Source of the DNA: Paramesorhizobium salinisoli
GTDB taxonomy: Bacteria > Pseudomonadota > Alphaproteobacteria > Rhizobiales > Rhizobiaceae
DNA: 64,000 bases
Direction of reading: 5' to 3'
Assembly: GCF_003335045.1 (NCBI RefSeq)
Contig: NZ_QOZG01000001.1
Span: 186,001-250,000 of the forward strand
Shown here: positions 54,071 through 63,200 of the stretch, in pieces
Layout: each line of letters starts with the position of its first letter
Position numbering within the stretch: position 1 is the stretch's first letter
Notes under the pieces: model-generated
Told to the model about the DNA's origin: nothing
Seen by the model: the letters and a program-made list of their open reading frames with translations, nothing else
The model's database searches: none
Program-made: the position numbers and the translations under genes

Positions 54071-54607
54071 TCAGCCCTTTTTCTGTGATTCACCCCTGTC
54101 ATAAACGATATAGCGAGTGGCGTGGCTGTCCTTCTCCCCGGGGGGAACCTCTTCTACCGAAACCTTGCGCCACACAGACGGATCGATCGGCGCAAAATGC
54201 GTATCGCCCTCGACCTCGCCGATCACCTCGGTCACGTAGAGCCTGTCCGCCAGCTTCAAAGTCTGGCGATAGATTTCGCCTCCGCCGATCACGCAGATCT
54301 CGTTTGCCCCGACCTCGGCGGCACGTTTCCCGGCGAGCGCCAGCGCATCCTCGACGGAGCCTGCCACATCGAACCCTTCGCCCGCAAAATCAGGATCGCG
54401 GGTGACGACGATATTGGCGCGCCCGGGCAGCGGCCGGCCGATGGATATCCACGTCTTGCGTCCCATCACGATCGGCTTGCCCATGGTGATCGCCTTGAAC
54501 CGCTTCATGTCAGTCGACAACCGCCATGGCAGGCCATTTTCACGTCCGATGATCCCGTTTTCCGAAATGGCAACGACAATCGACACTGTTGGGGAAACCG
54601 TGCTCAT
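54071..54607 (-). CDS. folA: Dihydrofolate reductase
   Basis: A 178-residue DHFR. IVVAISENGIIGRENGLPWRLSTDMKRFK carries the substrate-binding Trp and Asp, then VMGRKTWISIGRPLPGRANIVVTRD and VIGGGEIY for NADPH. The start overlaps the thyA stop by 1 bp (TGATG), so ThyA and DHFR, which recycles the dihydrofolate ThyA makes, are translationally coupled. The target of trimethoprim. Confidence 0.96.
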   Translation of the reverse strand: MSTVSPTVSIVVAISENGIIGRENGLPWRLSTDMKRFKAITMGKPIVMGRKTWISIGRPLPGRANIVVTRDPDFAGEGFDVAGSVEDALALAGKRAAEVGANEICVIGGGEIYRQTLKLADRLYVTEVIGEVEGDTHFAPIDPSVWRKVSVEEVPPGEKDSHATRYIVYDRGESQKKG

Positions 54608-55506
54608 CAGACCGCCACATCCGCCTTGATCGCGGCGTGCGGCTCATACCCCGTCACCTCGAAATCATCGATCCTGTAGCCGTCGATGCTCTCGGGCCGG
54701 CGCAGCAGGCGCATTCGGGGGAAAGGCCGGGGCTCCCTCGTCACCTGCTCGCGCGCCTGTTCAAGATGGTTGAGATAAAGATGCACATCGCCGCCCATCC
54801 AGATCAGTTCGCCCAGTTCAAGGCCGGTCTGCTGCGCCACCATCATCTGCAGCGCCGTGCCGCCGACAAAATTGAAAGGCGCACCAAGTTCCAGATCGCA
54901 ACTGCGCTGGTAGATCAAAAGGTTGAGCCGGTTCCCTCCCGTCACATGGAACTGGTAGACCATATGACAGGGAGGCAGCGCCATCTGAGGCAAATCAGGC
55001 ACGTTCCAGCCGTGAAAGAGCATACGCCGGCTCGAAGGGTTGGTTTTCAGGGTCTCAATGACGGTCGCGATCTGGTCGTGCTCGGCGCCATCGGCCCCCA
55101 GCCAGCGCCGCCATTGCTTGCCATAGACAGGGCCAAGATCGCCCCATTGCCGTGCAAAATCATCATCCTCCACGATACGCTTTTCGAATTCCGGCTGCGA
55201 AATCGCCTCGCCGGTCGCTTTGCGGTATTTGTCCAGAGGCCAATCCGTCCAGATTCGCACGTTTTCTTTCAAAAGCGCCTGGATATTGGTTTCGCCCGTC
55301 AGGAACCACAGCATCTCCTTGACCGCCAGCTTCCAGTAGACCCGCTTGCTGGTCAGGATCGGCACCGTGCCATCGGAAAGATCGAACCGCAGCATCGCGC
55401 CGAATTGCGAAAGCGTGCCGACACCGGTGCGGTCGATACGCCTGTCGCCCTTCTCCAGAACGCCGGACAGGAGATCGAGATATTGATATTCGGGATGGCG
55501 CGGCAT
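54607..55506 (-). CDS. thyA: Thymidylate synthase
   Basis: A 299-residue ThyA. RTGVGTLSQFGAMLRFDL at the start, WFLTGETNIQALL, the active-site Cys in ALPPCHMVYQFH and QRSCDLELGAPFN are present. It is longer than the 264 residues of E. coli because about 32 residues are inserted after RIWTDWP, in the small domain, as in the Lactobacillus type. It makes dTMP with methylene-tetrahydrofolate. ATG 55506 is chosen because the conserved start HPEYQYLDLL follows it. Confidence 0.96.
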   Translation of the reverse strand: MPRHPEYQYLDLLSGVLEKGDRRIDRTGVGTLSQFGAMLRFDLSDGTVPILTSKRVYWKLAVKEMLWFLTGETNIQALLKENVRIWTDWPLDKYRKATGEAISQPEFEKRIVEDDDFARQWGDLGPVYGKQWRRWLGADGAEHDQIATVIETLKTNPSSRRMLFHGWNVPDLPQMALPPCHMVYQFHVTGGNRLNLLIYQRSCDLELGAPFNFVGGTALQMMVAQQTGLELGELIWMGGDVHLYLNHLEQAREQVTREPRPFPRMRLLRRPESIDGYRIDDFEVTGYEPHAAIKADVAV

Positions 55507-55578
55507 CGTCTTCTCCAGGAAGCAGCCCTGTTTCGATAGAATCGCGGCACCGCTCCAAATCTTGGCATCAAAATAGCA

Positions 55579-55605
55579 AAACCCCGGCGCAAAGCACCGG
55601 GGTTT
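55579..55605 (-). terminator. Rho-independent terminator after DUF2853 gene
   Basis: Perfect 9-bp stem AAACCCCGG / CCGGGGTTT with a 9-nt loop; on the minus strand TTTTGC follows. It separates DUF2853 from thyA. Confidence 0.85.
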
Positions 55606-55625
55606 CACATATAATCATCAGAAAA

Positions 55626-55937
55626 TCAGAGGCTTTCGAGCTTTCCAAGCGCTTTCGCGGTCAGATAATAGAAAGTGACGCGCTGCTTGTTGCGATCCGC
55701 CTTCATGATGTCCCCGACGCTCTGGATGGCGGCATTGCCCTTGTCGGCATCGGTGACGCCGAGCTTCTTCTCGACCCAGCTTTTGCGCACGCGCTCGACT
55801 TCATCAGGATCGGCCATCGCCACCAGAGACGCATCCCTGCTGCGCAGCGCGACGCCCAGATGCTTGACGATCTTCTCGATGACCGCCGGATCCGCACCGG
55901 CATCGTAACGGCGTACATCCTCGATATATTCACTCAT
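55626..55937 (-). CDS. DUF2853 protein
   Basis: A 103-residue helical cytoplasmic protein of DUF2853. Features: YIEDVRRYDAGADPAVIEKIVKHLG at the start and FYYLTAKALGKLESL at the end. Structures of relatives are compact all-helical; no function is established. GGAGAG precedes the ATG at 55937, and its own terminator follows. It is divergent from ssrA. Confidence 0.88.
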   Translation of the reverse strand: MSEYIEDVRRYDAGADPAVIEKIVKHLGVALRSRDASLVAMADPDEVERVRKSWVEKKLGVTDADKGNAAIQSVGDIMKADRNKQRVTFYYLTAKALGKLESL

Positions 55938-56160
55938 TGACCGCTCTCCTTCGATCTTGGCCACGTTATCCGCTGCTAGAGCAGCCGGACTGAATGGAAT
56001 CCTAGCCCACTATAGTGAAACATTGACTAGCAAAAAACACCTGTCAATGCCGGTTGAACGATTAGAACCGTGATTGGGCACACAAGCCATGCCCCACAAA
56101 ACTGTCGGCAGCCATGCAGACCAACGCTGATGAACACCGCAAATCGTGCTGAAGGCCCTT

Positions 56161-56189
56161 CCAATTCCTGTCGGGGCGACTTATATAAA
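56161..56189 (+). promoter_or_regulatory. Putative ssrA promoter
   Basis: A TATATA box at 56184-56189 lies 17 nt after TTCCAA. The -35 element is a weak match, but the position, directly before the tmRNA gene, fits. Confidence 0.45.
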
Positions 56190-56194
56190 CCCTG

Positions 56195-56515
56195 CCGGTT
56201 TCGACCGGCTATGGCGATAAACGGACGATGTAATAAGCCTATTGGACCCGGGGGCGGTACCCGGCGCCTCCACCAGAATGCAGCAGATAAGCTGCCTTGT
56301 GGCGGGGGCGAAATAGGATCGACAAGGGTGTAAAGATCGCTCTTTTGCTCGGCATGATACCACCGTTATCGGGTCAAAAGTGTAGTTGCAAACGACAACA
56401 ACGCTAAGGGATATGCTCTCGCTGCCTAATGGCGGTGCGGGAATTCCGACCTAAGCCCTTTTGGTTAGCACCTTAAGGCGGGGTTCGGAGGCACCTGGCA
56501 ACAGAAGCCTCCACT
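56195..56515 (+). ncRNA. ssrA: tmRNA, circularly permuted two-piece form
   Basis: The acceptor piece comes first: a T arm (CCGGG, 7-nt loop GGCGGUA, CCCGG) and GGCGCCTCCACCA, with CCA at 56273-56275. An excised spacer of about 28 nt follows. The coding piece starts GGGGGCGAAATAGGATCGAC at about 56304, whose first seven bases pair with CGCCUCC of the acceptor end. The tag frame (56388-56429) encodes ANDNNAKGYALAA. This is the alphaproteobacterial type. It rescues stalled ribosomes and marks peptides for ClpXP, with SspB encoded 2.4 kb away. The outer ends are approximate. Confidence 0.95.
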
Positions 56516-56549
56516 TTCCCTTTCTTTGCGTAATTCCGCTGTCTTTTCC

Positions 56550-57773
56550 TTATTCCGCTGGCATTTCTGCCGGGATTTCAGTTGCGGCCGCGCCGCGCCG
56601 GCGACCAAGCGAGAGCAGCGTCAGCAGGAATGCACCGATCGCGCAGGCCGCGATGCCGGCGATCATCGGCAGCGCCGTTCCGTCGAAGAATGCACCGGCG
56701 ATCCCCATGGCCACGGCTGCGGCAACGAATTGCAGCGTCCCCATGAGAGCGGATGCCGTGCCGGCAATTTCCCCATGCTCCTCGAGCGCCAGCACCGCCG
56801 TTGTCGGCAGCACGAGCCCGAGAAAACCGTATCCGACGAACAGGAAAATAGCCATGACAGGCAAGGACTGGAAGCCGGCCATCATGACCAGGAGCAGCAG
56901 CGTCATCGCCGCTGCATAGCCGGCAACCGCCATCCGAACCACCCGCACCAGTCCGAATCGGCCAGCCAGCCAGCCGCTCAGTTGCGACACGCTGAAGAAC
57001 GATACCGCGTTGATCGAGAACGCGATGCTGTACTGCGTCGGCGTGAGACCGTAATGGTCGATCAGCACGAAGGACGAATTGGCGAGATAGACCAGGAACG
57101 ACGACAATCCGAGGCCGCCGATGAAGGTCAGCACGAGGAAATTGAAATCCTTGAGGAGGAAGGCATAGGCGGCAAGCGCGCTGCCGAGGCTGCTTTCCAC
57201 CCGCGCCGACTTCGGCCGCGTCTCCTTGAGCGAAGTGGCCAGCAGCACCATGCCGATAAGTGCGGCGATCAGCACGGCCCAGAAGACACCGCGCCAGCCG
57301 AAGAAGGCGATGATCGCTGTCCCGGTCAGCGGGGCCAGGATGGGCGAGATGCTGAAGACCAGCATCAGGAGCGACATCAGCCGCGCCGCATCCACGCCGG
57401 TATGCAGATCGCGCACGATGGCGCGCGGGATGACCATGCCGGCGCTCGCGCCAATCCCCTGCAGGAAGCGAAAAGCGACGAGCGTATCGATATCGCCGGC
57501 AAGCGCGCACCCAATGCTGCCAATGGCAAAGAGTACGAGCCCGCCATAGAGCGGAAGCTTGCGACCCATCATGTCGGAAAGCGGCCCGATGAAGAGCTGC
57601 GCCAATCCCATGGAGATGAAGAAAGCGAGCAGGCTCATCTGCACGGCGCTCGTCTCCGCCTGGAGATCGGCCCCGATCGTCGGCAGCGCTGGAAGATACA
57701 TGTCAATCGCGAACGGCCCGATCGCCGAGAGAAGTCCAAGAACAATCGCAGTGCGAAGAAATCTGGATGACAT
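56550..57773 (-). CDS. Bcr/CflA-family multidrug efflux MFS transporter
   Basis: About 407 residues and twelve helices. ATAIVLGLLSAIGPFAIDMYLPALP is the Bcr/CflA signature; GPLSDMMGRKLP is the loop 2-3 motif A, and RFLQGIGASAGMVIPRAIVRDL is motif C-like. Members export drugs such as bicyclomycin or chloramphenicol. It is divergent from a TetR gene with two palindromes in between, so its expression is probably drug-induced through that repressor. The start at 57773 fits the family. Confidence 0.93.
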   Translation of the reverse strand: MSSRFLRTAIVLGLLSAIGPFAIDMYLPALPTIGADLQAETSAVQMSLLAFFISMGLAQLFIGPLSDMMGRKLPLYGGLVLFAIGSIGCALAGDIDTLVAFRFLQGIGASAGMVIPRAIVRDLHTGVDAARLMSLLMLVFSISPILAPLTGTAIIAFFGWRGVFWAVLIAALIGMVLLATSLKETRPKSARVESSLGSALAAYAFLLKDFNFLVLTFIGGLGLSSFLVYLANSSFVLIDHYGLTPTQYSIAFSINAVSFFSVSQLSGWLAGRFGLVRVVRMAVAGYAAAMTLLLLVMMAGFQSLPVMAIFLFVGYGFLGLVLPTTAVLALEEHGEIAGTASALMGTLQFVAAAVAMGIAGAFFDGTALPMIAGIAACAIGAFLLTLLSLGRRRGAAATEIPAEMPAE

Positions 57774-57917
57774 CACGGAAACTTTCGAAATGGGACGACC
57801 GAACGGGCATCGCGATACGCAGGCCACTGGGGCATCGCCGGCCGGTCATAATAGAAACAGGGAAGCCCCGAGCGCCCTCTCCCATTGTGGAAGCCAGCGG
57901 CGGGTTGTATGTATGAC

Positions 57918-57965
57918 GTCCAAGTGATTGGACAACGATGTCAATTTAGACACTATTGTCTAAAT
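57918..57965. promoter_or_regulatory. Two candidate TetR operators
   Basis: Site 1 GTCCAA-GTGA-TTGGAC (57918-57933), site 2 ATTTAGACA-CTAT-TGTCTAAAT (57944-57965). Both are perfect palindromes with a 4-nt spacer, lying between the divergent MFS and TetR genes. Confidence 0.65.
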
Positions 57966-57990
57966 CGTCAACCCGTCATATCTTGAGGCC

Positions 57991-58743
57991 ATGAAGAATA
58001 CTGACAAACCTGCTGTCACGCTCCAGTGCGCACCCGTTGCCCCTTATCTCCCCGACACGAGGGGGCAAGCCTTCACTCGGCCCGGCAGCGGCCAGTGCAT
58101 GAAACGCCACTCCATCCTGGACGCCGCAGCGCGCACCTTCTGCCGCGATGGTTTCACGGGCACCAGTATAGATTTGATCGCCGCTGAAGCAGGCGTCTCA
58201 CGCCAGACCATCTATAATCATTATCGCGACAAGGAGATGCTGTTCGGCGCGGTCGTCGATGCGGTCATGGAGCGCACCAACGCCGCGCTGTTCGCCATTC
58301 TGGCGACCTTTCCCGAAAAATCCGATAATCTTGAAGCCGATCTCGCCCTTTTCGCGACGCGGCTCGGCAAGAATTGCATGTGCAATAGCGATGGCGAGTT
58401 CCTGCGCAAGCTGATTCAGGCCGAAGGCGAGCGCTATCCAGAACTGTTCCAAATCTGGCGCGAAAACGGCCCCGCCAAGGTCGGGTCCGCCATCGCCGCA
58501 CGGCTTGCCCGGCTCGCCCATGGCGGCGCGCTCGATATCGACGATCCCGATCTGGCCGCCCGACAGTTCCTGGCGCTGGTCACCGCCGACATGAATTTTT
58601 GCGGCATGCAGGGCGAAAAACCGACGGAAAAGCAGATCGAGACCAGCGCGCTCAACGGCGTACGCACCTTCCTGCGCGCCTTCGCCATTCGCAAGGCTTC
58701 TTCCGCCAGGGCCGATATGGCGCTATCCCGATCTTCGGCCTGA
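57991..58743 (+). CDS. TetR-family regulator of the divergent efflux gene
   Basis: A 250-residue regulator. HSILDAAARTFCRDGFTGTSIDLIAAEAGVSRQTIYNHYRDKEMLFGAVV is a standard TetR helix-turn-helix (about residues 40-88), preceded by an unusual N-terminal stretch of about 38 residues rich in Pro and Thr. The C-terminal part has the TetR_C fold of AcrR-like proteins. It probably represses the divergent Bcr/CflA pump. ATG 57991 with TTGAGG upstream is plausible; ATG 58099 would remove the odd extension. Confidence 0.9.
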   Translation: MKNTDKPAVTLQCAPVAPYLPDTRGQAFTRPGSGQCMKRHSILDAAARTFCRDGFTGTSIDLIAAEAGVSRQTIYNHYRDKEMLFGAVVDAVMERTNAALFAILATFPEKSDNLEADLALFATRLGKNCMCNSDGEFLRKLIQAEGERYPELFQIWRENGPAKVGSAIAARLARLAHGGALDIDDPDLAARQFLALVTADMNFCGMQGEKPTEKQIETSALNGVRTFLRAFAIRKASSARADMALSRSSA

Positions 58744-58892
58744 ACAGGCCTTGGTGTTGACCTGAATCGACGCCTATCCTATTTCCCCAGTCGCAATTGT
58801 TGTGGCCTTGCGCCATAATGCGGATGAGTTATGGCTCTTTCCGTTCATATCGAACTTGACATCGAACCGCGAATCCGTGGGATAAGCACTTT

Positions 58893-59468
58893 ATGGTCCA
58901 GGATCTGATCCGATACGATATTCTTGCACAGGAAGCGCTTCGCGGCGTCATCCGTAAGGTGCTGATGGAGGTCGCCAAGGCGGGACTTCCGGGCAATCAT
59001 CATTTCTTCATCACCTTCCTCACGGAGGCCCCTGGCGTTCGCATCTCGTCGCGTCTGAAGGAGAAATACCCCGAGCAGATGACGATCGTGATGCAGCACC
59101 AGTTCTGGGATTTGCAGGTGACGGAGCAACTGTTCGAGGTCGGACTCTCTTTCGGCGATGTGCCGGAACGTCTCGTCGTCCCCTTCTCCGCCGTTCGCGG
59201 CTTCTACGATCCTTCGGTCAATTTCGAGTTGGAATTCGACGTTGCAACGCAGGAACCGGCCGGCGACAATGATTCCGACGCCGAGATCACCAGCATCGAA
59301 CCCATGCGTGAGGTCAACGAGCCTGCAAAGGCGGTGAAGCCCAAAAAAGCCACCGGCAAGGCAGTAAAGAAGCCGGACGCCAAGACATCAGGTGACGCAG
59401 CAAAAGACGACGAGGACGCCAAACCCTCCGCCGACGTCGTCTCGCTCGATGCTTTCCGCAAAAAATAG
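58893..59468 (+). CDS. sspB: SspB, ClpXP adaptor for ssrA-tagged proteins
   Basis: A 191-residue adaptor. The first 125 residues are the SspB core (RYDILAQEALRGVIRKVLMEVA, HHFFITFLTEAPGVRIS, MQHQFWDLQVTEQLFEVGLSFGD). A flexible Lys/Ala/Asp-rich tail of about 55 residues follows, ending DVVSLDAFRKK, which stands where SspB carries its ClpX-binding peptide. It tethers ssrA-tagged substrates to ClpXP. Adjacent to DUF4169 (15 bp) and an RHH gene, with which it is likely co-transcribed. Confidence 0.93.
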   Translation: MVQDLIRYDILAQEALRGVIRKVLMEVAKAGLPGNHHFFITFLTEAPGVRISSRLKEKYPEQMTIVMQHQFWDLQVTEQLFEVGLSFGDVPERLVVPFSAVRGFYDPSVNFELEFDVATQEPAGDNDSDAEITSIEPMREVNEPAKAVKPKKATGKAVKKPDAKTSGDAAKDDEDAKPSADVVSLDAFRKK

Positions 59469-59483
59469 CCCAGACCTGCCTCG

Positions 59484-59726
59484 ATGAGCGATATCGTCAG
59501 TTTGCGCCAGTTCAAGAAGCGCAAGGCGCGCGACGAAAAGGAAAAGACCGCCACGGAAAACCGCGTCCGTCATGGGCGAACCGGCACCGAGAAGAAGTTC
59601 GAGCGTGAACAGGCGCGAAAGACCAAAGAGTTCCTCGAACGCAACCGCATAGAGCCGGAAAACCCGACACCGGCCTCTCCGGCTTCAGGGGCGCTTTCGG
59701 GAAATAACGGGGAAGACGGCGCATGA
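59484..59726 (+). CDS. DUF4169 protein
   Basis: An 80-residue, highly charged protein of DUF4169, unknown function. It begins MSDIVSLRQFKKRKARDEK; the IVSLRQFKK part resembles the VVSLDAFRKK tail of SspB just upstream. The rest is Lys/Arg/Glu-rich, probably helical, with a Pro-rich tail. The stop overlaps the next gene by 4 bp (ATGA). Confidence 0.85.
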   Translation: MSDIVSLRQFKKRKARDEKEKTATENRVRHGRTGTEKKFEREQARKTKEFLERNRIEPENPTPASPASGALSGNNGEDGA

Positions 59727-60001
59727 ACGGGCCCGCAGGCCCTGCGCCTCAATCGGGCAGCCCTCAATCGGGCAGCATCGTCCGCAAACGTTCCATCAGC
59801 ATCCGCGGCCACGCCACCAGTTTCTCGCTGGAGGACGCCTTCTTCGAAATCGTCGAGGCGATCGCGCGCCAGCGCGGCATTTCGCTCGCCGCCCTCGTGG
59901 CCGAGATCGACGATAATCGCGACAAGCGGGCAAACCTCTCCTCCGCCCTCCGCCTCCACGCTCTCGAATGGGTGAAATCCGGCGGCAGGATCGAGGAATA
60001 G
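59723..60001 (+). CDS. Ribbon-helix-helix domain protein
   Basis: A 92-residue protein. After about 20 Gly/Pro/Ser residues, KRSISIRGHATSFSLEDAFFEIVEAIARQRGISLAALV fits an RHH_4-type ribbon-helix-helix, a DNA-binding fold of small regulators. No operator is known. ATGA overlap with the DUF4169 gene suggests joint expression. Confidence 0.85.
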   Translation: MNGPAGPAPQSGSPQSGSIVRKRSISIRGHATSFSLEDAFFEIVEAIARQRGISLAALVAEIDDNRDKRANLSSALRLHALEWVKSGGRIEE

Positions 60002-60033
60002 GCCTTCTGCCCCGCTCCATGGCTTTGCATGAC

Positions 60034-60165
60034 GAGGAATGGATTCCAGTGACAAGCACTGGAATGACGGGGTGGAAATATGATCGCTCTAACGGAAAAC
60101 ACTGCCTATCGCACCCGCTCACGATGAGAACAGTTCTTGTTTTGACGGAATCCATTCCTCAACGG
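60034..60165. repeat. Expanded copy of the 35-kb palindromic repeat
   Basis: Left part GAGGAATGGATTCCAGTGAC and AAGCACTGGAAT (60034-60065), right part GGAATCCATTCCTCAACGG (60147-60165). The same parts are directly joined at 35092-35134; here about 80 bp lies between them. Confidence 0.65.
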
Positions 60166-60202
60166 TGCGTCCCCAGCTACGGCAAAAAATCCTCACCATC
60201 CC

Positions 60203-63200
60203 CTATGGCGATGGCGCCTCCAACGTCTTCAGGAATTCATCGACCGACTGGCCGTTCCTTGGCAATTGCGTCTCGCTTCCTGCGGCAGGCGGTCTGTCTC
60301 TCGGGACGCTGATGCTGCCGGACCATGCGGGGTCGTCGTGCTGGGCCCGCCGATTGGCGGCCTCTGCTGCCCGGCGTGCGGTTTCCTCTGCTGCCTTGCG
60401 GGCCGCCTCCGCTTCTGCGGCCTTGCGAGCAGCCTGTTCCTCGGCGCGCAGGCGGGCTTCCTCCGCCCTCGCCCGCGCTTCCTCCTCGATTTTCCTGCGC
60501 GCTTCTTCCTCGGCGCGCAAGCGCTCATCGGCCCTCGCCTGGTAGAGCGCCACCTCGCGGCGCAGCCGCTGCTTTTCGACGAGCGCCGCCTGCATCGCCT
60601 CGACCCGGTCCTGCTCGCGCTCCAGGGCGCGCTGCGTCAGGAACTGTACCAGCGGCTGGCGATCGAACGTGATGGATGGATCCCGGTAAGGCCCCTCGAC
60701 GGCAAAACGCACCGCCGGTTCGGCGCCGACAAGCGCGTCGGAACCCGGCTTGAACGTAAAGCCGCCCTGCGCGCCAATCGTCATCGTGGCAAGGTCAAGC
60801 CGGAAATCGGATGCAAGCGCCACCTTGTCCGTGTCAAGTTGGAATGACGGGACGCGCGCCACCCCGCCAGCGACCGTAAAGGCCAGTTCCGCCGGTCCGG
60901 GGCTGAATGCGCCCAAGTCCAGATGCCCTGTCGCCATCGCATCGAGCGTTGCTGTCGGCACGTTCGGGTCCGCCTTGTCAGCCGCAGCGAGTATCGGCTG
61001 CAGCGCATCCTGATTGAACCCTTTGATCGACAGTCCGTTTACAGCGAGAACGCCTGATCCGGCCATCGAAGCCATCAATTCGCTGACGCTCTTGCCGCTG
61101 CCATTGAGCGAAGCGGAAAGCTTGGTCACGCCGCTGAGCGGCGCATCGCCGTCCTGCAAATGATAAAACCTGCTGAGATCGCTCCCTTCCCAGGTAAACT
61201 GGGTGGAGGCGAGCGCCGTACCGCCGGTATTGCGCAGGCCGAAGCTTCCGCCCAGCTTGCCGCCGAGAAGCGTGCCGGCAAGATCGCTCAGATTGAGGTC
61301 GTCGCTTCCCCCGGCGATCTTGGCGGAAAAACCGGTGATATCGCCAAACAAACCGGCATTGGCCGCTTCAGCGGTGAGTGTCAAATTGGCCAGAAGCGGA
61401 AAGGCGGGAGCATTGGCGAACGCGCCTTTCGGCCAAACTCCCCCTCCCGTACCGCTATTCCCGCTCTCAAAAGCTTGCGATCCCAGCATGAAGCCAGCAA
61501 GCGCACCGAGATCGAGCCTGGAGACCTTCACCTCTCCCTTGAGCTGCGGATCGCCGCTATCGGCAAGGCTCGCCTCGAGCTTGGCTGCGACCGTCTCCCC
61601 GTCCAGCGTGCCCGCCAGATTGGGCAGGCGCACGATATCCTTGGCGAACTGGAAATCGCTCGTCAGATCGACCGGCAGCCCCTCGCCATAGCCGGGCAGC
61701 GCATAGCCCACCGCCGCCGCGAAAGGCTGGAGGTCGGCGGTTTTCAGCACCGCCTTTCCGCTACCCGTGAGATCGTCGGGGCGAAGCGTAAACACGCCGT
61801 CTATCGACGCCGCACCATCGGGCGCCTTTAGCGTCAATTGCGTCTTCATCCCCTCCGAGGGCACGCCCTGCAGCGAAAGATTGCCGTTGAGCTCTCCGGC
61901 GATGCCAAGCGGCAGGGCCGGAAACCCGATGAGTGCCATCAGCGGCTCGCTCTCCGGCGTATCCGCATTTGCCGTCAGCGACAATTGCAGTGGGGCTTCG
62001 CCCCAGAGATTGCCGCGCGCCATGCCGGAAACGCCGATCGTCATGCCGCCCGTCTTGCCGTTGGCGCTGAAGGAAAACTCTTTACCGTCCTTCTTGTCTG
62101 CAGCCCCCACCTTCTTGTCTGTAGCCGAAGTGACGGCGCTGCCGACCAGCGTGATTTCACTGTCGGAGAAAAGTCCGGGATAGGTCTCGGCCCGCTTCGT
62201 CAACGCACTGAACAGCGGCACGGAGGGATAACGGGTAGCCAGCGCCCGAACCAGTTCGGAAAGATCATCGGAAAGAACAGTCACATCGACCGATCCACTC
62301 GGCTCCGCCTTGAACGGTTCGAACATCCCCGTCGCCGTCAGAGTAGCGCCGGCCATGTCGGAGAGGATCAGCCTGTCGATGTCGAAACGGCCCTCGCGAA
62401 GCCGGAAGGCCGTATCGATGGAGGCCGCCTTGAAGCCGCCATGGCTGACCGGCCCTGCCTTCAGCGTCACGTCGATATCCTGGTCGATCAGCCGCGCCGC
62501 GCCACTGTCGCCGGCAAAAAGTGTTGTGAGCGCTTCCAGCGCATCACCGTCGAGCGCTCCGCCTGCGAGCGCGAGTTGCATCGAAGGCAGCACGCCTTCC
62601 TCCGACTGGCGCATGAATGAGCCCTTGAGCGACGCCCCGCCCAGCACCAGTTCCAGATCGTCGGCGCGCTGCACATCCTTGTGAAGGCTGACCTGGCCGG
62701 AAAAACCCGCCGCCGGAAGCCGCCTTATCGCCTCGTCCACATCAGCCGTCAGCCATGCGGCAAAACCAGAGGGCTGACGCGAAGCCATCAGGAGATCTCC
62801 GTCAAAGCCAAAATCCTCGCCGACCAGGAGCTTTCCTTTCGCCTCGATCTGGGTGCGTCCGGGAAGATCGGCCTTCAACTGCTTGATGCTCCACCCGTTT
62901 CCGCCCGGCTCCGCCTGCACGGTCACATCGCGGATCGTGGTATCGCCGGCGATGATCGCCGGAAGACGCAAATCGACGCTGCCCGGAATGGTCGGGATCG
63001 GCACTCGGTCCATCAACCGTTGAAATGCGGCGATGCGATGCGAAAGCGGAACCGCCGGGGCGGCTTGCACGGAAGTCGCGCCGTCCTTCGTAGCCCCGGA
63101 CTCGACCAGCCCGCCCCCATCCAGCAGCACCTGCTGCCCATCGGCATTGATCATGAAGCGGGGAGCGTTGCCATAGTCGAACAGCGCCTTGCCATTGACC

